From Paraburkholderia bryophila (GTDB lineage Bacteria > Pseudomonadota > Gammaproteobacteria > Burkholderiales > Burkholderiaceae), in contig NZ_JACCAS010000002.1 in assembly GCF_013409255.1 (NCBI RefSeq), positions 2,284,001 through 2,348,000 on the forward strand: 64,000 nt of DNA. The letters are read 5' to 3'. The notes under the pieces were generated by a model. The model was given only the letters and a program-made list of their open reading frames with translations, had not been told where the DNA came from and did no database searches. Below are positions 7,482 to 16,747 of the stretch, piece after piece; within the stretch, counting starts at the first letter, position 1, and each line of letters opens with the position of its first letter. The position numbers and the translations under genes were made by a program.

Positions 7482-8879
7482 CTAGCATGCAGCGGCGTGA
7501 GTTTTGACCTTCAGCGCGGCCCGCACGTCGGCTTGCGCGAGCACGTCGTCGAGGGTCTTTTCGAGCCGTTCGAACATCAGGTCGAAGTCGGCCTCGGTGT
7601 ACGACAAGGCCGGCGCGAAGCCGAGAATGTTGTCGCCGAACGCGCGGAAAATCAGGCGGTTTTCATACGCGGCGGCGGCGATCCGCTCGGACAGTTTCAG
7701 CGCCGGGTCGAAGCCCGCCTTGCTGTCTTTGTCGGCGACCAGTTCGAGTGCGCCGAGCAGGCCGCGATGGCGCGAGTCGCCCACCAGCGGATGCGCGAGC
7801 AACGCATCGAGACCGCGCGCGAAGCGCGGCGCGCGCGCCACGCCGTTCGCCAGCAACCCGCCTTCGTGATACAGGCGCAGCACTTCGAGGCCGATCGCCG
7901 CGCTCACCGGATGCGCCGAATACGTGTGACCGTGGCCAACCACCGCTTCGGCGTCGCCATCGGCAATGCCCTGATAAATTTCATCGGACATCAGCACCGC
8001 GCCCATCGGCGCGTAGCCGGCGGTCAAACCTTTCGCTACTGTCATCAGATCCGGCTCGACGTCTTCGCCCTGGCAGGCGAACAGCGGACCGGTGCGGCCG
8101 AAACCGGTGATGACTTCATCGGCGACGAACAGGATGCCGAGCTTACGGCAACTTTCACGCATGGCTTTGAGCCAGCCGACCGGCGGCACGATCACGCCGC
8201 CCGACCCCTGGATCGGTTCGCAGAAGAACGCCGCGACGTTGTCGGCGCCGAGTTCGGCGACCTTCGCTTCAAGCGCGGCGACCGAGGCGGCGATTAACGC
8301 GGCGTCGTCGGCGAAATCGTTGCGGTAGGCATACGGCGACGGCAGATGATGCTGGTTCGGCAGCGGCAGATCGAAGTTGCGATGGAACGCGGGCAAGGCC
8401 GTGAGACCTGCGCCCGTGGTCGACGAACCGTGATAGCCGCGTTTCAGCGCGATGACGTGCTTCTTCGACGGATGGCCCGTGGCGTTGAAGTAGTGCGTGA
8501 TGAAGCGCAGCGCGGAGTCGACCGCGTCGGAGCCGCCGAGCGTGAAATACACGTGCTGCAATGAAGCGGGCGATACCTCGACGAGCTTCTGCGCCAGCTC
8601 GATAGCCGGCTCCGAGCCGAAGTGGAAATAGCCGGTCGCGTAGGGCAGCTTTTGCATCTGCGCGGTCGCCGCGTCGACGATGCTCTGCTGGCCGTAGCCG
8701 GTGTTCACGCACCACAGGCCGGAGAAGGCGTCGAGCAGTTCGTTGCCGGCCGCGTCGCGCAGAAACGCTCCGCTGGCCGATTCGAGGATGGTGACGCCAC
8801 GGGCTTCGTGCGCGCGGTAGTTGATGACCGGATGGATCAGATGCTTACGGTCGGCTTCAATGAGCGAATGAATCGGCAT
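7482..8879 (-). CDS. Class-III (omega) aminotransferase, PLP-dependent
   Basis: A 465-residue fold-type I aminotransferase. The catalytic lysine is K283 in V-A-K-G-L-T-A-G-Y. The PLP-binding aspartate is in F-V-A-D-E-V-I-T-G-F-G-R-T-G (252-265), and G-S-D-A-V-D-S-A-L appears at 116-124. It belongs with the putrescine/beta-alanine:pyruvate transaminases, which move a terminal amino group to pyruvate. It sits upstream of an Lrp regulator and near an aldehyde dehydrogenase and an amine oxidase, consistent with amine or omega-amino acid breakdown. The substrate is not determined. Confidence 0.88.
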   Translation of the reverse strand: MPIHSLIEADRKHLIHPVINYRAHEARGVTILESASGAFLRDAAGNELLDAFSGLWCVNTGYGQQSIVDAATAQMQKLPYATGYFHFGSEPAIELAQKLVEVSPASLQHVYFTLGGSDAVDSALRFITHYFNATGHPSKKHVIALKRGYHGSSTTGAGLTALPAFHRNFDLPLPNQHHLPSPYAYRNDFADDAALIAASVAALEAKVAELGADNVAAFFCEPIQGSGGVIVPPVGWLKAMRESCRKLGILFVADEVITGFGRTGPLFACQGEDVEPDLMTVAKGLTAGYAPMGAVLMSDEIYQGIADGDAEAVVGHGHTYSAHPVSAAIGLEVLRLYHEGGLLANGVARAPRFARGLDALLAHPLVGDSRHRGLLGALELVADKDSKAGFDPALKLSERIAAAAYENRLIFRAFGDNILGFAPALSYTEADFDLMFERLEKTLDDVLAQADVRAALKVKTHAAAC

Positions 8880-9064
8880 GATGGGTTCTCGTCGCGGGAA
8901 AAGGCTGTTGACCGTTCCATACTACTGACGAGCGACGATTCACCGCTTGCCTAAACAAATGCCGGAAAAGCGCGCGCGACGCGTTTTGATGCATGAACTC
9001 GGCATTTTCTGCTGCGGGTGTTCAAAAGCGGCTTGGCGTGCCCGTTTTGCGTCCGGCGCCGTGT

Positions 9065-9991
9065 TCAATAACCTTGGGTCCGGTCGATCTGACCGAGCAT
9101 CGGCAAGCCTTCGCGATGACGGCGCAGATTGTCGAGCACCACGTCGACGGCGGTGTCCGGTCGCGTCGCGCTGGCGATATGCGGCGTGATGCGCACGCGC
9201 GGATGCATCCACAGCGGATGACCTGCTGGCAGCGGTTCGGGATCGGTGACGTCGAGAATCGCGTTGTGCAACTGGCCGCTCTCCAGCGCGGCGAGCAAGT
9301 CGTGCTGATTCAGATGGGGTCCACGCCCCGTTTGAATCAGCGACGCGCCGCGCGGCAGCTTCGCGAACAATGCCGCGTCGAGCAGGCCGCGGGTCGCGGG
9401 CGTCAGCGGCAGCAGGCAGATCAGGATGTCGGTGCGAGCGAGAAACCTGTCTAGCGCGCCTTCGCCCGCATAACAGTCGACGCCCTCGATCTCGCGTGCC
9501 GAGCGGCTCCACCCTGCGCAGTCGAAGCCAAACAGCCGCAAGCGCTCCAGTACGGCCGTGCCGAGCACGCCGAGTCCGAGCACGCCGATGCGCCGCTGGC
9601 CGGCGGGCATAAGCGGCAACTCGCGCCACGCCTGCTGCTGTTGCTGCAAACCATAGTCGAACAGATCGCGATGAATCGTCAGCACGGCCTGCGTGACGTA
9701 TTCAACCATGCCTTCGACGATCCCCGGTTCGATCATGCGCACCACCGGCACATGCGCCGGTACGCTCGACAGGTCGAACTGATCGATACCGGCGCCGACC
9801 GAGAACACGACTTCCAGATTCGGAAAGGTGCGGGTGGGATTGTCAGGCGGCTGCCAGGCGGCGAGATAACGGATCGCGGCCGGATCGCCGTGGTCGGGCC
9901 AGATATGAAAGGGCAGGTCCGGCGCTTTCTGCGCGAAGAGTTTCGCCCACTGGGCGCCGCGCGCCGGGTCGGCTTTGTAGAGAAAGGCCAT
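9065..9991 (-). CDS. 2-hydroxyacid dehydrogenase, GhrA-like (glyoxylate/hydroxypyruvate reductase)
   Basis: A 308-residue D-2-hydroxyacid dehydrogenase. The Rossmann motif G-V-L-G-L-G-V-L-G begins near residue 137. The substrate/cofactor Arg is in T-G-R-G-P at about 221-225, and the catalytic H is in I-T-P-H-I-A-S-A-T near the C-terminus. The length matches GhrA, which reduces glyoxylate and hydroxypyruvate. The start lies 6 bases after the acetyltransferase stop, so the two form an operon. It may clear the 2-oxo acid formed by transamination. Confidence 0.85.
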   Translation of the reverse strand: MAFLYKADPARGAQWAKLFAQKAPDLPFHIWPDHGDPAAIRYLAAWQPPDNPTRTFPNLEVVFSVGAGIDQFDLSSVPAHVPVVRMIEPGIVEGMVEYVTQAVLTIHRDLFDYGLQQQQQAWRELPLMPAGQRRIGVLGLGVLGTAVLERLRLFGFDCAGWSRSAREIEGVDCYAGEGALDRFLARTDILICLLPLTPATRGLLDAALFAKLPRGASLIQTGRGPHLNQHDLLAALESGQLHNAILDVTDPEPLPAGHPLWMHPRVRITPHIASATRPDTAVDVVLDNLRRHREGLPMLGQIDRTQGY

Positions 9992-9997
9992 GGTCGG

Positions 9998-10918
9998 TCA
10001 GAGGATTGCCTGGTTGATGATGCCGTATTGAAGGCAGGCGGCGTGTCCGGCGGTAGCAGTGCTTGCGGACGCAACGTCATTTGCCTGTGCGGGTTCGTTA
10101 GTGACGCCAGCCTCGGCCCGCACCATCTTCACCACCGTATCCACGCGCGGCAGCCCCAACTGTTCCAGCCATTCAGTCAGACCGCTGTCGCCCGGCGTGT
10201 CGATCCGCACGAACACGCCTTCATTCAGCGCGAGCCAGTGGCTGATCAGCGCCTTGGCGCGGCTCGCGTCGTCGGATGCGGGCGCAACCACCGGCCCGAT
10301 CGCGAAGCCTCGCCCGAAGCGCCGAAACAGCGCGAAGCCAACCAGTTCGCCATCGCGGTCGAGCGCGATGCCGTCGGCGGCGCTCATCAACGCGGGTAGC
10401 ACCTCGCCGCGATCCAGGCCGCTGGCCCGCGAAGCCAGTTCAACCAGCCGTGCCGTATCGCGGGAGCCGAGCGGGCGCAGCCGCTCGCCCGGCGGCAGGG
10501 ACACCAGCGGCGGCTGGAACGCCGCGCCCTGATGTTGATCGAGCGTGCCGGCCGCGCGAAAGCCGAGCTTTTCATAGAGCGGCTGACCGGCGGGTGTCGC
10601 GTGTAGAAACGTGACGCGGCCGCCGAGTTCTTCGAGCACGCATTCCATCAGCTTTCTGCCGATGCCGTGCCCCTGCCGCGCCGGCGACACGATCACCATA
10701 CCGAGCGACGCGCGATTCGCGCCGTACTTCCAGCACAGCGCGGTGCCGATCACGCCGCTCGCGTCTTCCGCGACGAAACCCACGCCCAGTTGCGCGACGA
10801 AGCGCCAGTCGTCCGCGCGATGCGGCCACTTGAGCTCGACGGTCAGCGCGTGCGCGGCGGCGATGTCGTCGAGGGTGAAGCGTCTATAGGTAATCGAATC
10901 GGTCTTCGAATCGGACAC
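9998..10918 (-). CDS. GNAT N-acetyltransferase with C-terminal extension
   Basis: A 306-residue protein with one classical GNAT domain in the first 150 residues. The acetyl-CoA loop reads R-Q-G-H-G-I-G-R-K-L-M, followed by the P-L-Y-E-K-L-G-F segment. A second alpha/beta half (about 150-270) resembles the acetyltransferase-like C-terminal domains of YitH-type proteins. Translation starts at GTG 10918, with GGGAG 8 bases upstream. It is the first gene of a pair with the hydroxyacid dehydrogenase. The acceptor substrate is unknown. Confidence 0.8.
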   Translation of the reverse strand: MSDSKTDSITYRRFTLDDIAAAHALTVELKWPHRADDWRFVAQLGVGFVAEDASGVIGTALCWKYGANRASLGMVIVSPARQGHGIGRKLMECVLEELGGRVTFLHATPAGQPLYEKLGFRAAGTLDQHQGAAFQPPLVSLPPGERLRPLGSRDTARLVELASRASGLDRGEVLPALMSAADGIALDRDGELVGFALFRRFGRGFAIGPVVAPASDDASRAKALISHWLALNEGVFVRIDTPGDSGLTEWLEQLGLPRVDTVVKMVRAEAGVTNEPAQANDVASASTATAGHAACLQYGIINQAIL

Positions 10919-11195
10919 GCCGGACTCCCTGAATGGCTGAAGGCTTACGCCGTCACTGTGTCATCCGCTGCGCGGTGTGACTAGGACGATCTTTTTATCC
11001 GGGGCGCCGGAACGGGCCGCCGTGCAAATCGATGCAAAACGCCCAGTCTGGACCTGTATTACCAGCGCGTTCTGCTGTGCGGCGATTTTTGTCGGCGACA
11101 TATGCCAGGCACGCGGCTCTACGATTTTGTCATGGCGGCGGCGTGGTGAAGGCCGGCCGCGCGGATCCTCCAGCCAGTCACACAGGACCTCTCTC

Positions 11196-12686
11196 ATGCA
11201 CAGCTTCAATCCGAACGACGTCGCGATTCGCAGTGGGCATTTCATCGGCGGCGAGTATGTGGATGGCAACGAGCACGACGGCGCGCGTCGCCTCGACGTG
11301 TTGCGTCCGTCGGACGGCGTGATCTACGCGTCCATTCCGCTCGCCGATCCCGCGATGGTGGACCGCGCGGTCGAGAATGCATGGCAGGCCTTCCGCCACA
11401 GCGGCTGGGCGCGCATGGCGCCGCGCGAGCGCGCAAAGATCCTGCGCCGTTTCGCCGACCTGGTCGAAGCCGACGCGCCCACGCTCGGCCGCCTCGAAGC
11501 GCTCGGCTCGACGCGTCCGATCGCTCAGGCGGTCGGCTGGGACGTGCCGTTCACCGCCGAGGGCATCCGCTTCTACGCGGAGTTCGCCGACAAGCTGGGC
11601 GGCGAAGTCGCGGCAACCGATCACGATCATCTGGGCATGATGATCGCCGAACCTTATGGCGTGATCGGCGCGATCGCGCCGTGGAATTTCCCGCTGGTGA
11701 TGGCGTCGTGGAAGATCGCCCCCGCGCTGGCGGCGGGCAACGCGGTGGTGCTGAAACCGTCGGAGATGACGCCGTTCTCGGTGCTACGGCTGGCCGAACT
11801 GGCGGTCAAGGCGGGCGTGCCCGCCGGCATCTTCAACGTGATTCAGGGCGACGGCCGTGTGACCGGCGACGAACTCGTGCGTCATCCGAGGATCAGCAAG
11901 GTCACCTTCACGGGCTCCACGCGCACCGGCGCCGCGATCATGACAGCCTGTGCCCAAAGCGGCACCAAGCCGGTCACGCTCGAACTGGGCGGCAAGAGCC
12001 CGCAAGTCGTCTTCGCCGACGCCCCGCGTCTGGACGACGTGGCGCGCCGCATTGCCGGCTCGATCACGGGCAATGCCGGCCAGGTGTGCGTGACGGGCTC
12101 GCGGTTACTGGTTCAACGAGGCCTTGCCGATGAGCTGAGCGAGCGCATCGGCAAACTCTTCGCCGAACTGAAACCCGGCGCGACGTGGGCCGCGGATACG
12201 ACGCTCTCGCCGATCATCTCCGCGCCGCAGGCGGCACGTATCGAGGCAATCGTCGGACGTACTCTCGAAGCGGGCGCGACGCTGCGTTATGGCGGTACGC
12301 GCGTCGACGGCGGCGCGCATGGCGCGTTCTACTCGCCGACCCTGCTCGCGGACGTCACGCCTCAGTCGGAGGCCGTGCGCGAGGAAATCTTCGGTCCGGT
12401 GCTGACGCTGCAAACCTTCGATACTGAAGAAGAAGCGCTCGCGCTCGCCCAGCATCCCGACTACGGGCTCGCGGCGGGCGTGCATACAGCCGACCTCGGC
12501 CGGGCGCTGCGCTTCGTGCGCGGCCTCGAAGCCGGCACGGTGTGGGTCAACCGTTACGGGCGCAGTTCCGATTTCATGATTCCGACGGGCGGCTACAAGC
12601 GCTCGGGCATCGGCAAGGATCTCGGCCGTCAGGCCTATGAGGCCAACCTGCGTTTCAAAAGCGTGCTGATCGATCTGCGACCTTGA
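11196..12686 (+). CDS. NAD-dependent aldehyde dehydrogenase
   Basis: A 496-residue aldehyde dehydrogenase. The general base Glu is in L-E-L-G-G-K-S-P-Q and the nucleophilic Cys in N-A-G-Q-V-C. The NAD-binding segment P-W-N-F-P and the K-P-S-E motif are present. The in-frame region upstream of 11196 is not counted because the ATG at 11196 has AGGA about 9 bases upstream and opens the typical N-terminus. It resembles the BetB/PuuC/gamma-aminobutyraldehyde branch. Placed ahead of an amine-oxidase-like flavoprotein and an ABC importer, it likely oxidises the aldehyde released from an amine or opine. Confidence 0.9.
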   Translation: MHSFNPNDVAIRSGHFIGGEYVDGNEHDGARRLDVLRPSDGVIYASIPLADPAMVDRAVENAWQAFRHSGWARMAPRERAKILRRFADLVEADAPTLGRLEALGSTRPIAQAVGWDVPFTAEGIRFYAEFADKLGGEVAATDHDHLGMMIAEPYGVIGAIAPWNFPLVMASWKIAPALAAGNAVVLKPSEMTPFSVLRLAELAVKAGVPAGIFNVIQGDGRVTGDELVRHPRISKVTFTGSTRTGAAIMTACAQSGTKPVTLELGGKSPQVVFADAPRLDDVARRIAGSITGNAGQVCVTGSRLLVQRGLADELSERIGKLFAELKPGATWAADTTLSPIISAPQAARIEAIVGRTLEAGATLRYGGTRVDGGAHGAFYSPTLLADVTPQSEAVREEIFGPVLTLQTFDTEEEALALAQHPDYGLAAGVHTADLGRALRFVRGLEAGTVWVNRYGRSSDFMIPTGGYKRSGIGKDLGRQAYEANLRFKSVLIDLRP

Positions 12687-12952
12687 GCGCGCGTTGGTCG
12701 GCTGATTGCGGCAAAAGCCTGTCTCACCGCGGTACGCCGACCGCAAACCCATAACCAGCAAGCCTTTCGGCCCGATCGCCGCATTCTGTGCTGTCTAGCG
12801 GCCCCAAAACGCATGGTTTGTGTCACCAGCAGCACCCGAATCAGGAACATCTATGTTTTTGCGCTGATTAAATCTTCTACAGCGCTGAGCTTTCCGCTGT
12901 TTTCGTCAATGAGCTCGCTGCGAGTTCACCACCTCGATAGGACTGCATCATC

Positions 12953-13621
12953 ATGATCGAATTCGAACCGAAGTACATCACCTTCGACTGCTACGGCACG
13001 CTGACCAAATTCCGCATGGCCGACATGACGCGCGAAATGTTCGGCCACCTGCTGAGCGGCGACGACCTCGAAAAACTCGTCGCGTTCTACGCCGGTTATC
13101 GCCGCGACGAAGTGCTCGGCGCATGGAAGCCGTATCGCGACGTGGTGGTCAACGCGTTGCGCCGTGCCTGCCAGCGCATGAACGTCGATTTCAACGAAGT
13201 GGAAGCCGAGAAGATCTACACGGCCGTGCCGACCTGGGGCCCGCATCCCGACGTGCCGGAAGGCCTCGCGCGTCTGGCGAAGAAGTACAAGCTGGTGATT
13301 CTGTCGAACGCCTCGAACAACCAGATTCAAAGCAACGTCGACAAGCTCGGCGCGCCGTTCCATAAAGTCTTCACGGCAGAGCAGGCGCAATCGTACAAGC
13401 CGCGCATGCAAGGCTTCGAATACATGTTCGATCAACTGGACTGCAATCCGGAAGACGTGCTGCACGTGTCGTCGAGCCTGCGCTACGACCTGATGACCGC
13501 GCACGACATGGGCATCAAGCACAAGGTTTTCGTGAACCGCGGTCACGAACCGTCGACGCCGTACTACCAGTACTACGAGGTCGCCGGCATGCCGCAACTG
13601 GCCACGGAACTCGGTCTGTAA
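12953..13621 (+). CDS. HAD-superfamily hydrolase, haloacid dehalogenase type II-like
   Basis: A 222-residue HAD protein with cap domain. The nucleophile motif is F-D-C-Y-G-T-L. Motif II S is in I-L-S-N-A-S-N-N, and the lysine is in S-Y-K-P. True L-2-haloacid dehalogenases carry S-S-N-x-x-D at motif III; here the segment reads S-S-L-R-Y-D, so the Asn is lost. Hydrolysis of haloacids is therefore doubtful and a phosphatase or other hydrolase role is more likely. It is followed after 66 bases by the flavin oxidase and probably belongs to the same operon. Confidence 0.8.
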   Translation: MIEFEPKYITFDCYGTLTKFRMADMTREMFGHLLSGDDLEKLVAFYAGYRRDEVLGAWKPYRDVVVNALRRACQRMNVDFNEVEAEKIYTAVPTWGPHPDVPEGLARLAKKYKLVILSNASNNQIQSNVDKLGAPFHKVFTAEQAQSYKPRMQGFEYMFDQLDCNPEDVLHVSSSLRYDLMTAHDMGIKHKVFVNRGHEPSTPYYQYYEVAGMPQLATELGL

Positions 13622-13687
13622 GCGCTGTTTGCCCGCGCTGAAGACAACACGCCGCCTCGCTCATTGCCCCTCTCAAGGACAGACCGG

Positions 13688-14962
13688 ATGAAGCTCGATT
13701 CCTATTGGCTCGACACCGCACCGCCGCTGTTGTCGGCGTGTGAAGGCCCGGTCGACGGCCAGGCCGATGTGCTGGTGATCGGCGGCGGCTTCACTGGACT
13801 GTCGGCGGCACAGGCGCTGGGCAAGCGCGGCGCGGCGGTGACCGTGGTGGACGCGGGACGGATTGGCGGCGGCGCGTCCGGGCGTAACGGCGGGCAGGTC
13901 AATACCGGCGTTGCGCAGGACTTCGTCGCGCTGGTCGCGCAACTCGGGGTGGAGCGGGCCAGCGCGTGTTATCGCGCGTTTTCGGATGCGGTCGACACGG
14001 TCGAGCGGCTGATTCGCGAAGAAAACATCGACTGCAATTACGTCGCGACCGGCAAGCTGAAGCTGGCATCGAAACCGCACCATCTCGCGCATCTTGAGAA
14101 GACGGCGGAGCTGATTCGCCGCGAAGTCGATACGGATATCGAACTGATCGGCCGCGAACGGATTCGCAGCGAGGTCCAGTCGGACAGTTTTCATGGCGGC
14201 CTGTTGCAGCGGCACGGCGGCCAGATGCATATGGGCAAGTTCACCGTCGGTCTCGCCGATGCCGCCGTGCGGCGTGGCGCGAAGCTGTATGAGAACGCGG
14301 CGGTCAGCGCGATCGTGAAGGACGGCAGCGGCTATCGCGTCACCACCGCACGCGGCGAAGTGCGCGCGAAGCAGGTGCTGATTGCGACGGGGCCGTCACG
14401 GCATGGTCCGTTCGGCTGGTACCGGCGTCGTATCGCGCCGATCGGTTCGTTCATCGTCGTGACGGAGCCGTTGCCGCCCGCCTTGCTTCAGCAGGTGTTG
14501 CCGAAGCAGCGCGCGTACACCACCTCGCGGCTGATGCATAACTACTTCCGCGTGACGCCCGACTCGCGTCTGCTGTTCGGCGGCCGCGCGCGTTTCACGG
14601 CGTCCGAACAGCCGTCGGATGCGAAGAGCGGACGGATTCTGCGAGACGGTCTCGTCGCGATGTTTCCGCAACTGGCGAGCGCGCGCATCGACTATTGCTG
14701 GGGCGGTCTCGTCGACATGAGCGCCGACCGTCTGCCGCATGCCGGCCAGCATGACGGCGTCTATTTTTCGATGGGCTATAGCGGTCACGGTACGCAGATG
14801 TCGACTCATATGGGCCAGGTGATGGCCGACGTGATGGACGGCCACGAAGAACAGAACCCGTGGCGCGAGTCCGAATGGCCCGCGATTCCGGGCCACACCG
14901 GCAAGCCTTGGTTTCTGCCGCTGGTGGGCACGTACTACCGCATCAAAGATATTTTTTACTGA
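13688..14962 (+). CDS. FAD-dependent amine/amino-acid oxidoreductase (PuuB-like)
   Basis: A 424-residue DAO-type flavoprotein. The dinucleotide motif is V-I-G-G-G-F-T-G-L-S at about 33-42, followed by A-S-G-R-N-G-G at about 67-73, typical of gamma-glutamylputrescine oxidases. The C-terminal G-Y-S-G-H-G segment binds FAD. The ATG at 13688 is used because AAGGA lies about 8 bases upstream. It probably oxidises a secondary or primary amine to an imine/aldehyde that feeds the nearby aldehyde dehydrogenase. The ABC importer genes follow directly. Confidence 0.85.
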   Translation: MKLDSYWLDTAPPLLSACEGPVDGQADVLVIGGGFTGLSAAQALGKRGAAVTVVDAGRIGGGASGRNGGQVNTGVAQDFVALVAQLGVERASACYRAFSDAVDTVERLIREENIDCNYVATGKLKLASKPHHLAHLEKTAELIRREVDTDIELIGRERIRSEVQSDSFHGGLLQRHGGQMHMGKFTVGLADAAVRRGAKLYENAAVSAIVKDGSGYRVTTARGEVRAKQVLIATGPSRHGPFGWYRRRIAPIGSFIVVTEPLPPALLQQVLPKQRAYTTSRLMHNYFRVTPDSRLLFGGRARFTASEQPSDAKSGRILRDGLVAMFPQLASARIDYCWGGLVDMSADRLPHAGQHDGVYFSMGYSGHGTQMSTHMGQVMADVMDGHEEQNPWRESEWPAIPGHTGKPWFLPLVGTYYRIKDIFY

Positions 14963-15043
14963 ATTCCCGTCGTCGTATCAGGCAATCACAACCACACAGC
15001 CGCACCCACAACTCAACCTCGCTTACCCTCGCGGAGATGTTCG

Positions 15044-16660
15044 ATGAATAAGGAAAACTCGCAACACGGCGTGCTTCAACTCGATACGAGTCTGGAGCGA
15101 TTGACCGCCAGGGGGGCATCGCGGCGCGATGTGCTGCGCGCGATGGCCGCGGCCGGCATGATGTCCGTGACGGGCGCCGGCCTGTTGTCCGCGAGCGGCG
15201 CGGCCTTCGCGCAAGCGAAGCCGAAGCAGGGCGGCAAGATCCGGGTGGCGACGCAATCGGCCTCCGCCGCCGACACGCTCGATCCCGCGAAGGGTGCGCT
15301 CGGCACCGACTATGTTCGTGGCTTCATGTTCTACAACGGGCTGACCGAACTCGATTCGCACCTCGGCGCGAAGATGGCGCTGGCCACCTCGCTGGATACG
15401 AAAGACGCGATCGTGTGGGTCGTAAAGCTGCGCACGGGTGTGCAGTTCCATGACGGCAAGGCGCTCGCGCCGGCCGATGTCGTCTACTCGATCCTGCGTC
15501 ATAAGGACCCGGCCACGGCTTCAAAAGCCAAGACGCTCGCCGACCAGATCAAGGACGTGAAGGCCACCGGCCCGAACGAAGTGACGATCACGCTGGAAGG
15601 CGCTAATGCCGACCTGCCGGTGATTCTCGCGACCTCGCATTTCCTGATCATCAAGGACGGCACCAAAGATTTCAAAACCGCGATCGGCACTGGCCCGTTC
15701 AAGGTCAAGGAGTTCTCGCCGGGCGTGCGAACGGTCGGCGCCAGGAACGAGAAGTACTGGAAACCCGGCATGCCGCATCTGGACGAAATCGAGCTGATCG
15801 GTATCGGCGACGAATCGGCGCGCGTGAATGCGCTGCTTTCAGGCGACGTGCAACTGATCAACTCGGTGAGCCCGCGTTCGACCGCGCAGATCAAGAGCGC
15901 CGGCGGCCACTCGGTGCTGGAAACAAAGACCGGCGAGTACACCGATCTGATCGTGCGCGACGAAAACGGCATTACCGGTAACGACGATTTTCGGCGGGGC
16001 ATGATGTACCTGCAGAATCGCGATCAGATTCGTCAGGCGATTTTCCAGGGCTACGGCGCGATCGGCAACGATCAGCCGATCGATCCGACCAACAAGTACT
16101 ACCTGGCCGGCTTGCCGCAGCGCGGCTTCGATCCGGACAAGGCGAAGTTCCACTTTCAGAAGGCGAAGGTAGGCAGCGCGCCGATCCAGATTTTCGCGTC
16201 GCCGGCCGCCGAGGGCTCGGTGGAAATGGCCATGCTGCTTCAGCAGGTTGCGCCGCAGGCGGGCCTGAATCTGCAGGTGACGCGCGTGCCGGCGGATGGC
16301 TACTGGTCGAACCACTGGATGAAGCATCCGCTCGGTTACGGCTCGGTCAATGCGCGTCCGAGCGCCGACGTGATCTTCACGCAGTTTTTCAAGTCCGACG
16401 CACCGTGGAACGAAGCGAACTGGAAGAGTCCGAAGTTCGATCAGATGCTGGTTGCCGCGCGCGGCGAACCCGACGACGCGAAGCGCAAGAAGATTTACGG
16501 CGACATGCAGGTGCTGGTGCATGACAACGGCGGCATCGGTATTCCGCTGTTTCAGAGTTCGATCGATGCGTACACGAACAAGCTCAAGGGCCTCGGTTCG
16601 ATTCCGCTGGCCGGCTTGATGGGTTTCATGTTTGCGGAAAACGTCTGGCTCGAAAGCTGA
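15044..16660 (+). CDS. ABC transporter substrate-binding protein, oligopeptide/opine class, Tat-exported
   Basis: A 538-residue SBP_bac_5 (DppA/OppA-type) periplasmic binding protein. The N-terminus carries a twin-arginine signal, S-R-R-D-V-L-R at 26-32, then a hydrophobic stretch and an A-F-A cleavage site near 56, so it is folded before export. The long mature chain with A-D-T-L-D-P-A and G-T-G-P-F-K is typical. It precedes two permease genes and a fused ATPase and defines the ligand of the system, which could be a peptide, opine or glycated amino acid. Confidence 0.92.
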   Translation: MNKENSQHGVLQLDTSLERLTARGASRRDVLRAMAAAGMMSVTGAGLLSASGAAFAQAKPKQGGKIRVATQSASAADTLDPAKGALGTDYVRGFMFYNGLTELDSHLGAKMALATSLDTKDAIVWVVKLRTGVQFHDGKALAPADVVYSILRHKDPATASKAKTLADQIKDVKATGPNEVTITLEGANADLPVILATSHFLIIKDGTKDFKTAIGTGPFKVKEFSPGVRTVGARNEKYWKPGMPHLDEIELIGIGDESARVNALLSGDVQLINSVSPRSTAQIKSAGGHSVLETKTGEYTDLIVRDENGITGNDDFRRGMMYLQNRDQIRQAIFQGYGAIGNDQPIDPTNKYYLAGLPQRGFDPDKAKFHFQKAKVGSAPIQIFASPAAEGSVEMAMLLQQVAPQAGLNLQVTRVPADGYWSNHWMKHPLGYGSVNARPSADVIFTQFFKSDAPWNEANWKSPKFDQMLVAARGEPDDAKRKKIYGDMQVLVHDNGGIGIPLFQSSIDAYTNKLKGLGSIPLAGLMGFMFAENVWLES

Positions 16661-16747
16661 GTGCGTTAGACGAGCGGTCAGTCCCGGCAATACGCACGCC
16701 GTACCCCACAGCGGCGTGCTGCTTCAATTGCATTGGAGGCGATTTCG

